This document shows positions 28,385-38,337 of a DNA stretch of 64,000 bases, piece after piece. The notes below the pieces were generated by a model. That model worked only from the letters and a program-made list of their open reading frames with translations, was not told the DNA's origin and made no database searches. This DNA is from Prochlorococcus sp. AG-412-J13 (GTDB taxonomy: Bacteria > Cyanobacteriota > Cyanobacteriia > PCC-6307 > Cyanobiaceae): the NCBI GenBank assembly GCA_003214815.1, contig QCLE01000001.1, forward strand, positions 62,001 to 126,000. The letters run 5' to 3'. Each line of letters begins with the position of its first letter. The first letter of the stretch is position 1. The position numbers and the translations under genes are program-made.

Positions 28385-30388
28385 TTGATTTCAGGTATTT
28401 TCAAAAAAGTAATATTCTGTTCTTTATTTTTTTTTAATACTATACAACCATCGAAATCAACTGAAGGCTCACAAATTATTAAGAGTACCAATAATCTAAA
28501 AACACAATTAAGTTGGTCAAAAATATCAAACGAAGAAACTTTATCAAATTCCTCAACAATTTCTTTTATTAATAATTTTGATAAAAATATTGCTGATGAA
28601 AAATTTTACAAGGAAATTAAAGAGTCTCATCTACTCTCTAACAGAGAGAATCAACTAGAGTTAATAATTCAGTCCGATAAACAATCTGAAATAAATGATG
28701 TTATTTATGCAGAGGGTAATGTATCTGTTTCTTTTGGGGGCAAATTACTTAAAGCTGATAATTTAATATACGATAAGTTAAATAAAAAAATTAACGCTAC
28801 AGGAAATATAGCCTTGGTAATAGGTGATCAACTCTTTAGAGTTTCACAATTCGAATACAGTTTTATTAATAAAAAAGGTTATTTATTAGATGTAGAGGGT
28901 AGCATTAATACTAACAACTTGATTGATGACCTATCTTCAAATTTCAGCTTATCAGATTCTGAAAAGTTAGAAAGTTTAATTGAATTAAAAAAAAAGGAAG
29001 TTATAAATACGCCTAACAAGGTTCAGAATTGGTTATTTTTTACAGATAAAATTACTATAGATGGGGACAAATGGAAAAGTAAGAAGGCCATATTTAGTAA
29101 TGATTTACTTGAATTAAAACAAGTAAAATTAGTAGTTAATTTATTAGAAGTTTTTCCTATTGATGAAAAACTAAGATTTAAATCCTCATTAAATTATTTA
29201 ATTCTTCAGGAAAAAATATCAATACCTTTTTGGTTAGGTAGTAGAGTGTTTGATTTTAATAAGTTGCAATCTTCAAATAGATGGAATATTGGATATGAAA
29301 ATTTAGATAAGGATGGGTATTTTATTGGTAGGAAATTTAACTCTATAGACATAACTGATGATTTTCTGCTTGATTTAGAGCCTCAATTCTTGATTCAACG
29401 CTCACTAAAGGGCTATACAAAAAGTTTCGTAAATGACGGGGAATCAATAACTTCAGAGAAAGTCAAGAGAAATGCAAGTTTAGAAGATTATTTTTCTCTG
29501 AAATCAAAGATAAAAGGAAGAATACATAATTGGGATTTAGAAATAGATAAGAATTTGAATTCTTTTGATTTTGATAAATTTTCAGATGCATTTAGATTGA
29601 AAACTAAATTGAATAAAGAGATTAATTTTTTAGATACAGAATGGGAAAAAAGTTTTTATGGAATTTATAGAGAGAGGGTTTGGAATGGTTTATTGGGCGA
29701 AGCGGAAATTTACTCTGGTTATGGTTCAAAATTACAAAAAGAAAATAATTGGGTTGTAAATGGCATAGACAAGAAAGAATCATTGTCTTTAGGTTTGGCA
29801 AGCATAACAGCAGAGGCTTTAAATACAAAAAATCTGGTAACCAACTTAAAAGGAAACTTGTTTTATTCTCTAGACCAGAAATTTCCGATTAGTATTCAGA
29901 AACCGAAAAATAAATCTATTGATATTTCATATAGATATATTCCTCAACCAGTCACTAAAGGATTAAGTCTTAAAACAAGATTAGAGGCATCATATTCATT
30001 CTATGAAAATGGTGACCATCAAGAATATATAGGTTTAGGTATGGGACCCGAATTAATATTGGGTAATTTTAAGGATAAGACTTTTGATTACACTCGTTTA
30101 AGTCTTTTCCCTTTCTATAAATTTGATAGTGGAAAGAGTGTTTTTAAATTTGACCATTATTATGAGAAATTTACATTAAATATTGCTTTTGATCAGCAAC
30201 TATTTGGACCAGTTATCCTCAAAAGTTTTGGAACTTTAGAATTAACAAATGATTCAGATCATTACGGTGAATTTATAGATTCTAAAATCTCATTAAATTG
30301 GAAAAAAAGATCCTATGAAGTTGGTATTTTCTATCAACCTAATAATCAAGCAGGAGGAATTTCTTTTGAGTTATTTGGATTTAGATAA
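28385..30388 (+). CDS. LptD-like outer membrane protein (OstA domain plus DUF3769)
   Basis: A 667-residue protein starting at TTG, with a signal peptide (hydrophobic FCSLFFFN at about 12-19). An OstA/LptA-type repeat region follows (about 105-165: VIYAEGNVSVSFGGKLLKADNLIYD), and the C-terminal 400 residues are rich in alternating aromatic and polar residues and end in FELFGFR, as in beta-barrels. This matches the cyanobacterial DUF3769 family, taken to be the LptD equivalent that inserts lipopolysaccharide. The start is the least certain part, since no ATG lies close by. Confidence 0.8.
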   Translation: MISGIFKKVIFCSLFFFNTIQPSKSTEGSQIIKSTNNLKTQLSWSKISNEETLSNSSTISFINNFDKNIADEKFYKEIKESHLLSNRENQLELIIQSDKQSEINDVIYAEGNVSVSFGGKLLKADNLIYDKLNKKINATGNIALVIGDQLFRVSQFEYSFINKKGYLLDVEGSINTNNLIDDLSSNFSLSDSEKLESLIELKKKEVINTPNKVQNWLFFTDKITIDGDKWKSKKAIFSNDLLELKQVKLVVNLLEVFPIDEKLRFKSSLNYLILQEKISIPFWLGSRVFDFNKLQSSNRWNIGYENLDKDGYFIGRKFNSIDITDDFLLDLEPQFLIQRSLKGYTKSFVNDGESITSEKVKRNASLEDYFSLKSKIKGRIHNWDLEIDKNLNSFDFDKFSDAFRLKTKLNKEINFLDTEWEKSFYGIYRERVWNGLLGEAEIYSGYGSKLQKENNWVVNGIDKKESLSLGLASITAEALNTKNLVTNLKGNLFYSLDQKFPISIQKPKNKSIDISYRYIPQPVTKGLSLKTRLEASYSFYENGDHQEYIGLGMGPELILGNFKDKTFDYTRLSLFPFYKFDSGKSVFKFDHYYEKFTLNIAFDQQLFGPVILKSFGTLELTNDSDHYGEFIDSKISLNWKKRSYEVGIFYQPNNQAGGISFELFGFR

Positions 30389-31012
30389 TTATATGAAATG
30401 AGAATTAAATTCTAAATAGGGTAAATCATTAAATTTCTTCTCAATTAGGTTTTCATTCTTAAGCAGTGTTGAAGTTGCATCCCATTCTCCTGATAAAAAC
30501 ATTTTTCTTGAACTTTCTGTAATCTCAAGATTCAAACTTAAATCTTTTGATTTTGCTAAGGAATTTTTAAGATCAATTTCTAAGAATAAAAATTTATTAT
30601 TCTTATTATTTTGAATTTCTTGTATTGATTTTTTTGCGAGTGTAAAACATGGGATTCCTATTGCAATACAGTTACTATAAAAAATATCGGCGAAACTCTC
30701 TCCTATGATTGCTCTTATGCCCCATCTCATGAGTGCTTGGGGGGCATGTTCTCTGCTGGAACCACATCCAAAATTGCTATTAACAATTAGTATTGTTGCA
30801 TTTTTGTTTTCCTCTAGATCGAAAGGATGCCTTCCCTTTAAAGTTTCTCTATCGTCCTCAAAAACAGATTCACCCAATGAATCAAAGTTAACACACTTCA
30901 AGAATCGCGCTGGTATTATTCGATCTGTATCAATGTCGTTACCAATCAAGGAGATACATTGTCCGTTTATTTTTAAAATTTTTCCAATTGGTGGGTTAAA
31001 CGCGGATTTCAT
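30389..31012 (-). CDS. leuD: 3-isopropylmalate dehydratase small subunit
   Basis: A 207-residue LeuD for leucine synthesis. [16 protein letters not shown] and the [20 protein letters not shown] motif with its substrate-binding Ser-Ser-Arg are intact. The start overlaps the leuC stop by 4 bp, consistent with translational coupling of the two subunits. Confidence 0.97.
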   Translation of the reverse strand: MKSAFNPPIGKILKINGQCISLIGNDIDTDRIIPARFLKCVNFDSLGESVFEDDRETLKGRHPFDLEENKNATILIVNSNFGCGSSREHAPQALMRWGIRAIIGESFADIFYSNCIAIGIPCFTLAKKSIQEIQNNKNNKFLFLEIDLKNSLAKSKDLSLNLEITESSRKMFLSGEWDATSTLLKNENLIEKKFNDLPYLEFNSHFI

Positions 31013-32418
31013 TGGCTGATAAATTCTCGAACGTCACTTACTTTGCCATTAATTGCAGCGGCAGCAACCATCGCTGGACTCATAAGAAGTGTTCTTCCAC
31101 TTGGCGATCCTTGCCTACCTTTGAAATTTCTATTACTAGAACTAGCACTAACTTGATTACCTATTAACTTATCTGAATTCATTGCTAAACACATTGAGCA
31201 GCCTGGCTCTCTCCATTGAAAACCAGAATCCTTAAAGATCTTATCAAGACCTTCTTTTTTTGCTTCAATGGCCACTTTCTCTGAACCTGGAACTACAAAT
31301 GCTTTTACTTTTTCAGATACTTTTTTGTCTTTCAATACTTTTGCCGCAATTCTTAAGTCACTGATTCTCCCATTCGTACAACTACCTATGAAACAAACAT
31401 TAACTGGAGTATCTTTTATTGATTGCCCAGGCTTAAAACCCATATATTCATAAGCTTCTTCAGCAATAAATTGATCATTTGGGGACAATTCATATAAAAG
31501 AGGAATTTTTTGATTGATTCCTAAACTTTGACCAGGAGTAATTCCCCAGGTTACGGTTGGTTCTATTTTTGAAGCATCTAATTTAATTACATCATCATAA
31601 ATAGAATTTTCATCGCTTTTTAATGATTTCCACCATAAGAGTGCTTTATCCCAATCCTCATTTTTTGGAGCACATAATTTATTTTTAATGTAACTAAAGG
31701 TCTTTTCATCAGGGTTTATGTAGCCGCACCTCGCGCCACCTTCAATAGACATATTGCAAATAGTCATCCTTTCTTCTATTGATAATGCATCTATCGCAGG
31801 TCCTGCGAATTCATATGCAAAACCTACTCCAGCCTTTACGCCAAGTTGATTAATAATGTGAAGCACTAAATCCTTAGCATAAACGCCCTTAGATAATTTA
31901 TTGTCACACCAAATCTGCCTAACCTTCAATTTGTTCATGGCTATAGTTTGGGTCGCAAGAACGTCTCTTACTTGGCTAGTACCTATACCAAAAGCAATTG
32001 ACCCAAAAGCTCCATGAGTTGAAGTGTGTGAATCTCCACAAGCGATTGTCATTCCTGGCTGTGTTAGCCCAATTTCTGGAGCAACTACGTGAACTATTCC
32101 TTGATTACCACTACCAATATTGAAAAATCTTATTTTATGTTGTAAGCAGTTTTTTTCTAATGTCTTAATCATTTGCTCTGCAAGATTATCTTTGAAAGGT
32201 CTGCTTTGATTATCTGTTGGCACAATGTGATCAACTGTAGCGACAGTTCTATTTGGGAATTTTACTTTTAAGTTTTTGTCTTTCAAAGCACCAAATGCTT
32301 GTGGACTTGTCACTTCATGGATCAGGTGAAGACCTATAAAAAGTTGATCTGAGCCACCAGGAAGACTTGCAACTCTGTGTAAATCCCACACTTTATCAAA
32401 TAAGGTATCTTGACTCAA
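31009..32418 (-). CDS. leuC: 3-isopropylmalate dehydratase large subunit
   Basis: A 469-residue aconitase-family subunit. The Fe-S cluster Cys residues are in [10 protein letters not shown] and [32 protein letters not shown] and the C-terminal [13 protein letters not shown] are the family signatures. It isomerises 2- to 3-isopropylmalate together with the overlapping leuD. It follows cinA on the same strand by 12 bp. Confidence 0.97.
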   Translation of the reverse strand: MSQDTLFDKVWDLHRVASLPGGSDQLFIGLHLIHEVTSPQAFGALKDKNLKVKFPNRTVATVDHIVPTDNQSRPFKDNLAEQMIKTLEKNCLQHKIRFFNIGSGNQGIVHVVAPEIGLTQPGMTIACGDSHTSTHGAFGSIAFGIGTSQVRDVLATQTIAMNKLKVRQIWCDNKLSKGVYAKDLVLHIINQLGVKAGVGFAYEFAGPAIDALSIEERMTICNMSIEGGARCGYINPDEKTFSYIKNKLCAPKNEDWDKALLWWKSLKSDENSIYDDVIKLDASKIEPTVTWGITPGQSLGINQKIPLLYELSPNDQFIAEEAYEYMGFKPGQSIKDTPVNVCFIGSCTNGRISDLRIAAKVLKDKKVSEKVKAFVVPGSEKVAIEAKKEGLDKIFKDSGFQWREPGCSMCLAMNSDKLIGNQVSASSSNRNFKGRQGSPSGRTLLMSPAMVAAAAINGKVSDVREFISQ

Positions 32419-32430
32419 TTTGTAAAAAAA

Positions 32431-33705
32431 TTACTTACTATTCGATAATAGGATTAATCTTAGGCTGTTCAAACACACATTTACACTTAGTGTTTGAATT
32501 TCTATTCTGTTTCGGGTTGAATTAAATAATTTTTTGTTATTAGTAATATGTTTATTTGGTCCTGAAATTGAAATATAGACCAGTCCAACAGGTTTTTCTT
32601 CACTTCCTCCATTAGGACCGGCGATTCCACTGGTAGCTATTGCCCAATCTGCTCCTAATTTCTCTTTAACATTAATTGCCATAGCCTCACAAACTTCTTC
32701 AGAAACAGCCCCATATTTTTTTAGCTTGTCTTCCGAAATATTTAATAACTCATTTTTTAGCTCATTACTGTATGAAATAATGCTTCCTTTAAAAACTTGA
32801 GATGAGCCTGATATTGATGTGATTGATGAAGATAAAAGACCACCGGTGCAGGATTCGGCAAAAACAATTGTTTGATTTCTCCTTGCTAATTCTTTTATTA
32901 AAACGCTGGGAAGAGTATCATAATCTTCTCCAAAAATAAATTTCGAAAACTTTTTTTTTAATTTTGCTTTTACAGGTTTTATTATATTTTTTGCTTCAAG
33001 GTCATTTTTTGCTCTAGCTGTGATTCTGAGTTTAACCTCCCCTAAGTTTGCATATGGAGCAACAGTTGGGTTTTCAAGATTTAGAAGATCGTTAATTTTT
33101 TCTGCAACGCTAGATTCTCCAATGCCTGAGAATCTCAGAGTATTTGAAAAGAAGGAATAACCATCTGAGAATTTGTTTTTAATAAATTCAAATGCAGTCT
33201 CTTCCCACATAGATTTCATTTCACTTGGTACTCCAGGGAAAGTAAGAATAGTAAAACCTCTTATAGGTTCCCATATCATTCCTGGGGCAGTGCCCTTAGG
33301 GTTATTTATTATTTGCGCATTTTTTGGGAATAAACATTGTTTCCGTAAGCTAGAAGAATTTTCCTGAAGCTTTGAATTTGAAAGTTTTTGTTTAATTTCA
33401 TCCCATAAGTGCGGTCTTTCAAAAAGAGATACATTAAAAGATTTGGCTATTGCTTCAGTAGTTAAGTCATCAGGGGTAGGTCCCAATCCACCTGTTGTAA
33501 TTAGAAGATTACTTCTTTTCGATATTTCTTGAATTGCCTTTATGATTCGATCACAATTATCACCAACAGTAGATTGCCTAAAGTGATTTAAACCTAATTG
33601 AGATAATTGTTCGGCAATCCATTGAGCATTTGTATTTAAAATATTTCCTAAAAGTAGCTCTGTTCCAATAGAAAGAATTTCAACTCTCTTGGACTTAGGA
33701 CTCAT
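32431..33705 (-). CDS. cinA: CinA family protein
   Basis: A 424-residue protein with an N-terminal MoCF-like domain ([39 protein letters not shown]) and a C-terminal CinA domain ([33 protein letters not shown] and [20 protein letters not shown]). Known activities in the family are ADP-ribose pyrophosphatase and nicotinamide mononucleotide deamidase, which would place it in NAD salvage. It overlaps glyA by 4 bp. Confidence 0.94.
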   Translation of the reverse strand: MSPKSKRVEILSIGTELLLGNILNTNAQWIAEQLSQLGLNHFRQSTVGDNCDRIIKAIQEISKRSNLLITTGGLGPTPDDLTTEAIAKSFNVSLFERPHLWDEIKQKLSNSKLQENSSSLRKQCLFPKNAQIINNPKGTAPGMIWEPIRGFTILTFPGVPSEMKSMWEETAFEFIKNKFSDGYSFFSNTLRFSGIGESSVAEKINDLLNLENPTVAPYANLGEVKLRITARAKNDLEAKNIIKPVKAKLKKKFSKFIFGEDYDTLPSVLIKELARRNQTIVFAESCTGGLLSSSITSISGSSQVFKGSIISYSNELKNELLNISEDKLKKYGAVSEEVCEAMAINVKEKLGADWAIATSGIAGPNGGSEEKPVGLVYISISGPNKHITNNKKLFNSTRNRIEIQTLSVNVCLNSLRLILLSNSK

Positions 33706-34973
33706 TTTATTGATGCTTCAAGTTTGCCTTCATAAAGAGGAAAACGATTACATAAGGTTGATACTCTTTCTTTACATTGACTTTCAATCTTTGAATCATT
33801 TGGATTAAGTAATCTATCAGCAATAATTTCGCCAACTTCAGCAAAAGCACTTTCATTAAAGCCTCTGGTAGTTAAAGCAGCAGTACCCAATCTTAGCCCA
33901 CTGGTAACAAAAGGTGATTCAGGATCAAATGGAACAGTATTTTTATTTGCAGTTATATTCACTTCACTTACTAGCAAATCAGCAATTTTACCAGTCATAT
34001 TTATACTTCTTAAATCAAGTAAAACAATATGATTATCAGTGCCTCCACTAACAATATTAATACCTCTAGTTATTAAAGTTGAAGCAAGAACTTTGGCATT
34101 TTTGATTACTTGTTGGGAATAATGTACGAAATCTGGTTGTAAGGCTTCTCCAAATGCAACTGCTTTAGCAGCAATAATATGTTCTAATGGCCCACCCTGA
34201 GTTCCCGGGAAAACAGATTTATCAAATTTCTTTCCAAGTTCTTCATCTTTACATAAGATAAGCCCCCCCCGAGGCCCTCTTAATGTCTTATGAGTAGTAG
34301 TAGTTACTACATCACAATAGGGTATTGGATTTGGGTGAAGTTTACTTGCTACGAGTCCGGCAATGTGGGCTATATCGGCCATTAAAAATGCACCAACTTC
34401 ATCTGCAATATTTCTAAAAGATTCAAAATCAATAGTTCTTGGATAAGCAGAATATCCACAAATTATTAATTTTGGTTTTTTTTCTAGTGCGATCTCTCTT
34501 ATTTCATCAAAATTTAATTCACTAGTTACTTTATTTACGCCATAGTGAATTGCATTGAACCACTTGCCACTCATATTGACTGGAGAGCCATGAGTAAGGT
34601 GCCCACCATGAGATAAATCCATTCCCATAATTGTGTCGCCTGGTTTAAGAAGACTTAAGAAAACAGCAGCATTTGCCTGAGCTCCACTATGAGGTTGAAC
34701 ATTAGCCCAATTTGCATTAAATAATTTTTTCGCTCTCTGAATAGCTAATTCCTCGATTTCATCAACAAATTCACATCCCCCATAATATCTTTTTTGAGGT
34801 AATCCTTCCGCATATTTATTTGTAAGGACTGATCCTTGAGCCTGCATTACGGCAATTGATGCAAAATTCTCGCTTGCGATTAATTCAAGGTGAGTTTCTT
34901 GTCTATTTTTTTCAGAGTTAATAAAATTGAATATTACTGAATCACTTTCTGTAAGATTTTGGAGAATATTCAT
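33702..34973 (-). CDS. glyA: Serine hydroxymethyltransferase
   Basis: A 423-residue PLP enzyme interconverting serine and glycine with tetrahydrofolate. [27 protein letters not shown], the PLP-Lys motif [16 protein letters not shown] and [15 protein letters not shown] are present. It heads the glyA-cinA-leuC-leuD run. An 8-base C run (34263-34270) sits in the coding sequence just after the PLP-Lys motif, unusual in this A+T-rich DNA. Confidence 0.98.
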   Translation of the reverse strand: MNILQNLTESDSVIFNFINSEKNRQETHLELIASENFASIAVMQAQGSVLTNKYAEGLPQKRYYGGCEFVDEIEELAIQRAKKLFNANWANVQPHSGAQANAAVFLSLLKPGDTIMGMDLSHGGHLTHGSPVNMSGKWFNAIHYGVNKVTSELNFDEIREIALEKKPKLIICGYSAYPRTIDFESFRNIADEVGAFLMADIAHIAGLVASKLHPNPIPYCDVVTTTTHKTLRGPRGGLILCKDEELGKKFDKSVFPGTQGGPLEHIIAAKAVAFGEALQPDFVHYSQQVIKNAKVLASTLITRGINIVSGGTDNHIVLLDLRSINMTGKIADLLVSEVNITANKNTVPFDPESPFVTSGLRLGTAALTTRGFNESAFAEVGEIIADRLLNPNDSKIESQCKERVSTLCNRFPLYEGKLEASIK

Positions 34974-35050
34974 TAAACTTTATATATATTAACTATAATA
35001 TAGACGATATTTTTTAGAATAATATAAAAAGAATATTTGGTAATTTTAAA

Positions 35051-35124
35051 CGCGCCTGGAGAGATTCGAACTCCCGACACCCTGATCCGTAGTCAGGTGC
35101 TCTAATCCACTGAGCTACAGGCGC
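35051..35124 (-). tRNA. tRNA-Arg (anticodon ACG)
   Basis: A 74-nt gene on the minus strand: acceptor GCGCCTG/CAGGCGC, D arm AGCTCAGTGGATTAGAGC, anticodon stem CCTGA/TCAGG with loop CTACGGA (anticodon ACG), T arm with TTCGAAT. CCA is not encoded. Confidence 0.97.
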
Positions 35125-35210
35125 TTAATTATGTAATATCTCTGTTCCAGGGTATCTTAGTCAACCAGATTTCAGGTAAAATATCTATTATTAACAATCT
35201 AATTATTAAT

Positions 35211-35462
35211 ATGCCCATAAAATGGTATGGAAACGGAGATTTTGAAGATCCCATTTATAAGCATTTTTCTAGAATAGTGAATTTTGTGATTCACTGCATG
35301 ATATTTACTGCGGTTGTCAGTGGCACTTGGCTTTTAAAAGAAATTAAATATGAAATTGGTTTTTTTAATAATTTTGCAATTTTCTGGTCAATTCTTCTAG
35401 CTTCCCACTTACTTTTTGTAATTATAAAAAAACCCAAAGATTTAGAAAAAAAATCAAATTAA
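35211..35462 (+). CDS. Small membrane protein, 83 residues, unknown
   Basis: Two hydrophobic segments (about 25-42 and 53-70) follow a polar N-terminus with WYGNGDFEDPIYKHFSRIVNF. The tail is basic. I do not recognise a named family. It is 14 bp upstream of the DUF3181-like gene and probably co-transcribed with it. Confidence 0.7.
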   Translation: MPIKWYGNGDFEDPIYKHFSRIVNFVIHCMIFTAVVSGTWLLKEIKYEIGFFNNFAIFWSILLASHLLFVIIKKPKDLEKKSN

Positions 35463-35476
35463 ATCAATTTTTATTT

Positions 35477-35767
35477 ATGGAATCTCAGATAAGAATTAGT
35501 GATCTAGAAAACATTATTTCAGAAAAGGTCTTTATAAAAATAGAGAAGTGGAATTTATATCTTGGAGATGCTGGCCTAGCTAGAAGTCTTGCTATTGAAT
35601 GTATCAGCAATAAAGATCAAGGTGCGTTAGAGGCTGCAAAAGTAAGTTTGAAAGCAATTAATGTAAAAGTTGGGGATGGAGTTAAAAGTATCCCACTCAT
35701 TAATTTGATAACTTCCTCACAAATTCTTGAACTAGAGGAGATTCTGGAAAGTGTTTTTTATTACTAA
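35477..35767 (+). CDS. Conserved cyanobacterial small protein, DUF3181-like
   Basis: A 96-residue soluble protein. DLENIISEKVFIKIEKWNLYLGDAGLARSLA resembles the start of the cyanobacterial DUF3181 family. No catalytic motif is visible. It overlaps the convergent murJ stop by 4 bp. Function unknown. Confidence 0.7.
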   Translation: MESQIRISDLENIISEKVFIKIEKWNLYLGDAGLARSLAIECISNKDQGALEAAKVSLKAINVKVGDGVKSIPLINLITSSQILELEEILESVFYY

Positions 35768-37371
35768 ATCTTTTTTTGATAAATTTTAAATTTATTTACC
35801 TTAAAACATTTTGTAAGTAGAAAATAAATTATAAAAAACATTAGAGATCCAAATATTAATAAAAAAAATTCTTCCCAATTTGAATTAAATTTATTCGTAG
35901 TTTTGATGACAGTAAAACAAAGTGTGCTATCCAGAAATGATGCAAATGACATGAGGGTTATTTTTTTTAATAAATTTAAGTTAGGCAAATTTATATTTTC
36001 ATTTCGCAGATTTAAAGAAAGCAAAATACAAACTACAAAGTTAACTATTACTGAAGAGAAAATTATTCCAACAACTCCAAAATTATATGGAAAAATATTC
36101 CCAATATTCTTAATTGGTGCACCAATTAAAAGCCAATCAAAAAAAATATTAAATATAATCCCTGCAAATGACAACTTAAATGGGAATTTTGTTTTTTCTA
36201 TTGAGTAGTAAGTTCTTACTAATAAATCTCTGTAAAGATAAAAAGGTATTCCAACTGCATACGCAATTAATATATTCTTTACTTTTAAAGCAGCTGAATA
36301 ATCAAAAGCACCTCTTTGAAAAACTAATTGTACGATTTGGTTATTAAATGTTATAAAATAACCAGTTAAAAAAATAGTTGTCAAGAAACAGTACTCTATT
36401 CCAGAGAGTAAGATTTTTTGAAGTCCTCTGTTGTCTCTAAAACTTCTCAATTTAGAAAATTTAGGAAGTAATGGCAAAATTAAAGAGTTGGATAATACGC
36501 CTAATGGAGCTTGTATAAGAAAGTTTCCATAAGCTAGTCCTGAGGCTGCTCCTTGAAAGCTGGAAGCGAAAAACATATCAATAAAAACATTTATTTGATT
36601 TAGACCTGATGAGATAGATGCTGGAATAATTAGTTTGAAAATCCTCCTCTCTTCATCTTTAAAAAATAGGAAGTTTGACTCCAATCTCAAGAGACCGATT
36701 TTATGTATTTCCAAAATTTGAATAACAAACTGAATTAAAGTTCCTGTCAAAGTTGCAAAAGCTAGTAATCCTGTATAAGTGAGGAAATTTGAAGATATCT
36801 TTTCTTGGTTCAAAATCCAACTAAATAAAATAAATAAAATAGTAGTAACGCTTGTTATTGCTGGGCTTATACTTGATAAAAAGAATTTTCTTCGTGAATT
36901 TAACGCCCCAAAGCTTAAACCTATGAAGCCAGATAAAGGAATACAAGCTGTAAGTATTCTTAATTGGTAAGTGGCAATAGATTTAGCTTCATAACTTAAA
37001 TCTGGCGCTAATAATTCAATTAATAAACTTGAATTCAAGTAAACTAATAAAGCTAAAGCTGATAATAGTATTGAAAGTTTTATGCTTACTTGAGTTAGAA
37101 CAATCCCTCCATTTTTTTTGTTAAGGGGAGTTAGAACTGCCACTGCTGCATTATGTAAGGGACCGTTAATCCCTCCAATGATTATGAGCAAAAACCCTGG
37201 AATTATATAGGCATAATTAAATGCGTCGTAAGTTAATCCAACCCCAAAAGCAGCAGCTATGAATATTTGTCTTATACATCCAGCAAATTTACTAAGAGTA
37301 GTGCCAAATGAGATTGAGAAAACATTATTCTTTAAAAATGAATGCATTTGGCCATATCTAAAATTTTTCAA
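35764..37371 (-). CDS. murJ: Lipid II flippase MurJ
   Basis: A 535-residue polytopic membrane protein of the MOP superfamily with about 14 hydrophobic segments. The N-terminus SFGTTLSKFAGCIRQIFIAAAFGVG and the conserved central GAASGLAYGNFLIQAPLGVLSNSLILPLLPKFS are the MurJ/MviN pattern. It moves lipid II across the membrane in peptidoglycan synthesis. ATG at 37371 or an ATG eight codons on could be the start. Confidence 0.94.
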   Translation of the reverse strand: MKNFRYGQMHSFLKNNVFSISFGTTLSKFAGCIRQIFIAAAFGVGLTYDAFNYAYIIPGFLLIIIGGINGPLHNAAVAVLTPLNKKNGGIVLTQVSIKLSILLSALALLVYLNSSLLIELLAPDLSYEAKSIATYQLRILTACIPLSGFIGLSFGALNSRRKFFLSSISPAITSVTTILFILFSWILNQEKISSNFLTYTGLLAFATLTGTLIQFVIQILEIHKIGLLRLESNFLFFKDEERRIFKLIIPASISSGLNQINVFIDMFFASSFQGAASGLAYGNFLIQAPLGVLSNSLILPLLPKFSKLRSFRDNRGLQKILLSGIEYCFLTTIFLTGYFITFNNQIVQLVFQRGAFDYSAALKVKNILIAYAVGIPFYLYRDLLVRTYYSIEKTKFPFKLSFAGIIFNIFFDWLLIGAPIKNIGNIFPYNFGVVGIIFSSVIVNFVVCILLSLNLRNENINLPNLNLLKKITLMSFASFLDSTLCFTVIKTTNKFNSNWEEFFLLIFGSLMFFIIYFLLTKCFKVNKFKIYQKKI

Positions 37372-37418
37372 GAAGATTAAGTTTCAATTATATTTGATTT
37401 TTAATTAACGACATATTT

Positions 37419-38159
37419 ATGAAAGATCGGGTAATTGAATTTGAACCATTAATTGAAGGGGTTTTAATTAATAGGTATAAAAGGTTTCTTGCGGATATTA
37501 AATTACAAAATGGAGAAGTAGTGACTGCTCATTGCGCTAATACAGGCCCAATGAAGGGACTTTTGACTGAGGGGGCAAAAGTAAGAATAAGTGTATCTTC
37601 TTCTCCGAAGAGAAAATTACCTTTTACTTGGGAACAGATATGTGTTTTAGATGAAAAAAATGAGGAGGTCTGGGTAGGAATTAATACCCTTTTTGCTAAT
37701 AAGTTAATTAAAAAGGTTATTGAAAAAAATTTGCTACAAGAAATAATTGGAGAAATAGAGACTATTAAATCTGAAGTTCCTTATGGAAAAGATAAAAAGA
37801 GCAGAATTGACTTTTTTTTAACTCCAAAATCTTCAAATCCTGATAAACGTAACATTTTCGTAGAGGTTAAAAATACGACCTGGATCCAAGGAAATGTAGC
37901 TCTATTCCCAGATACAGTAACGAAAAGAGGACAAAAACACCTTATAGAATTAAAAGAGTTAATTCCTGAAAGTAAAAGTGTTTTAATACTTTGTATTACT
38001 AGAAAAGACGCTTGTTTCTTTGCACCAGGAGATGATGCAGATCCCTTATATGGCAATCTTTTTAGAGAATCTGTAAACGCAGGAATGCTATCTATACCAT
38101 GTTCTTTTGAATTTCATAACGACCACATAACATGGAATGGAATTAAACCTTTGAAATAA
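37419..38159 (+). CDS. sfsA: SfsA family DNA/RNA nuclease-like protein
   Basis: A 246-residue protein. [16 protein letters not shown]-type sequence (here [12 protein letters not shown]), [10 protein letters not shown] and the nuclease-like core SRIDFFL ... [10 protein letters not shown] ... [13 protein letters not shown] are the SfsA family signature. The family was named for sugar fermentation stimulation in E. coli; the core looks like a PD-(D/E)XK nuclease. Its role here is unknown. Confidence 0.92.
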   Translation: MKDRVIEFEPLIEGVLINRYKRFLADIKLQNGEVVTAHCANTGPMKGLLTEGAKVRISVSSSPKRKLPFTWEQICVLDEKNEEVWVGINTLFANKLIKKVIEKNLLQEIIGEIETIKSEVPYGKDKKSRIDFFLTPKSSNPDKRNIFVEVKNTTWIQGNVALFPDTVTKRGQKHLIELKELIPESKSVLILCITRKDACFFAPGDDADPLYGNLFRESVNAGMLSIPCSFEFHNDHITWNGIKPLK

Positions 38160-38240
38160 AAAAATTAATTATTTTCTAACTTTTAAAAAAATAGTATTGG
38201 TAATCTAACAAATGTAGTTTACGGTGCAACTATAAAATTG

Positions 38241-38254
38241 GTAACAACGACTAC
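38241..38254 (+). promoter_or_regulatory. NtcA-binding box upstream of amt1
   Basis: GTA-ACAACGAC-TAC is a perfect GTA-N8-TAC NtcA consensus, 84 bases before the amt1 ATG. Activation of amt genes by NtcA under nitrogen limitation is established in cyanobacteria, and ntcA itself is in this window. I could not place the -10 element with certainty. Confidence 0.65.
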
Positions 38255-38337
38255 TAGACACTAATAAGTTTTTTGAGCAAAATTGAATATGAAAGGAAAC
38301 AGCACAAACTGTTTTTTTGCAGATCTAATTTTTTTTT

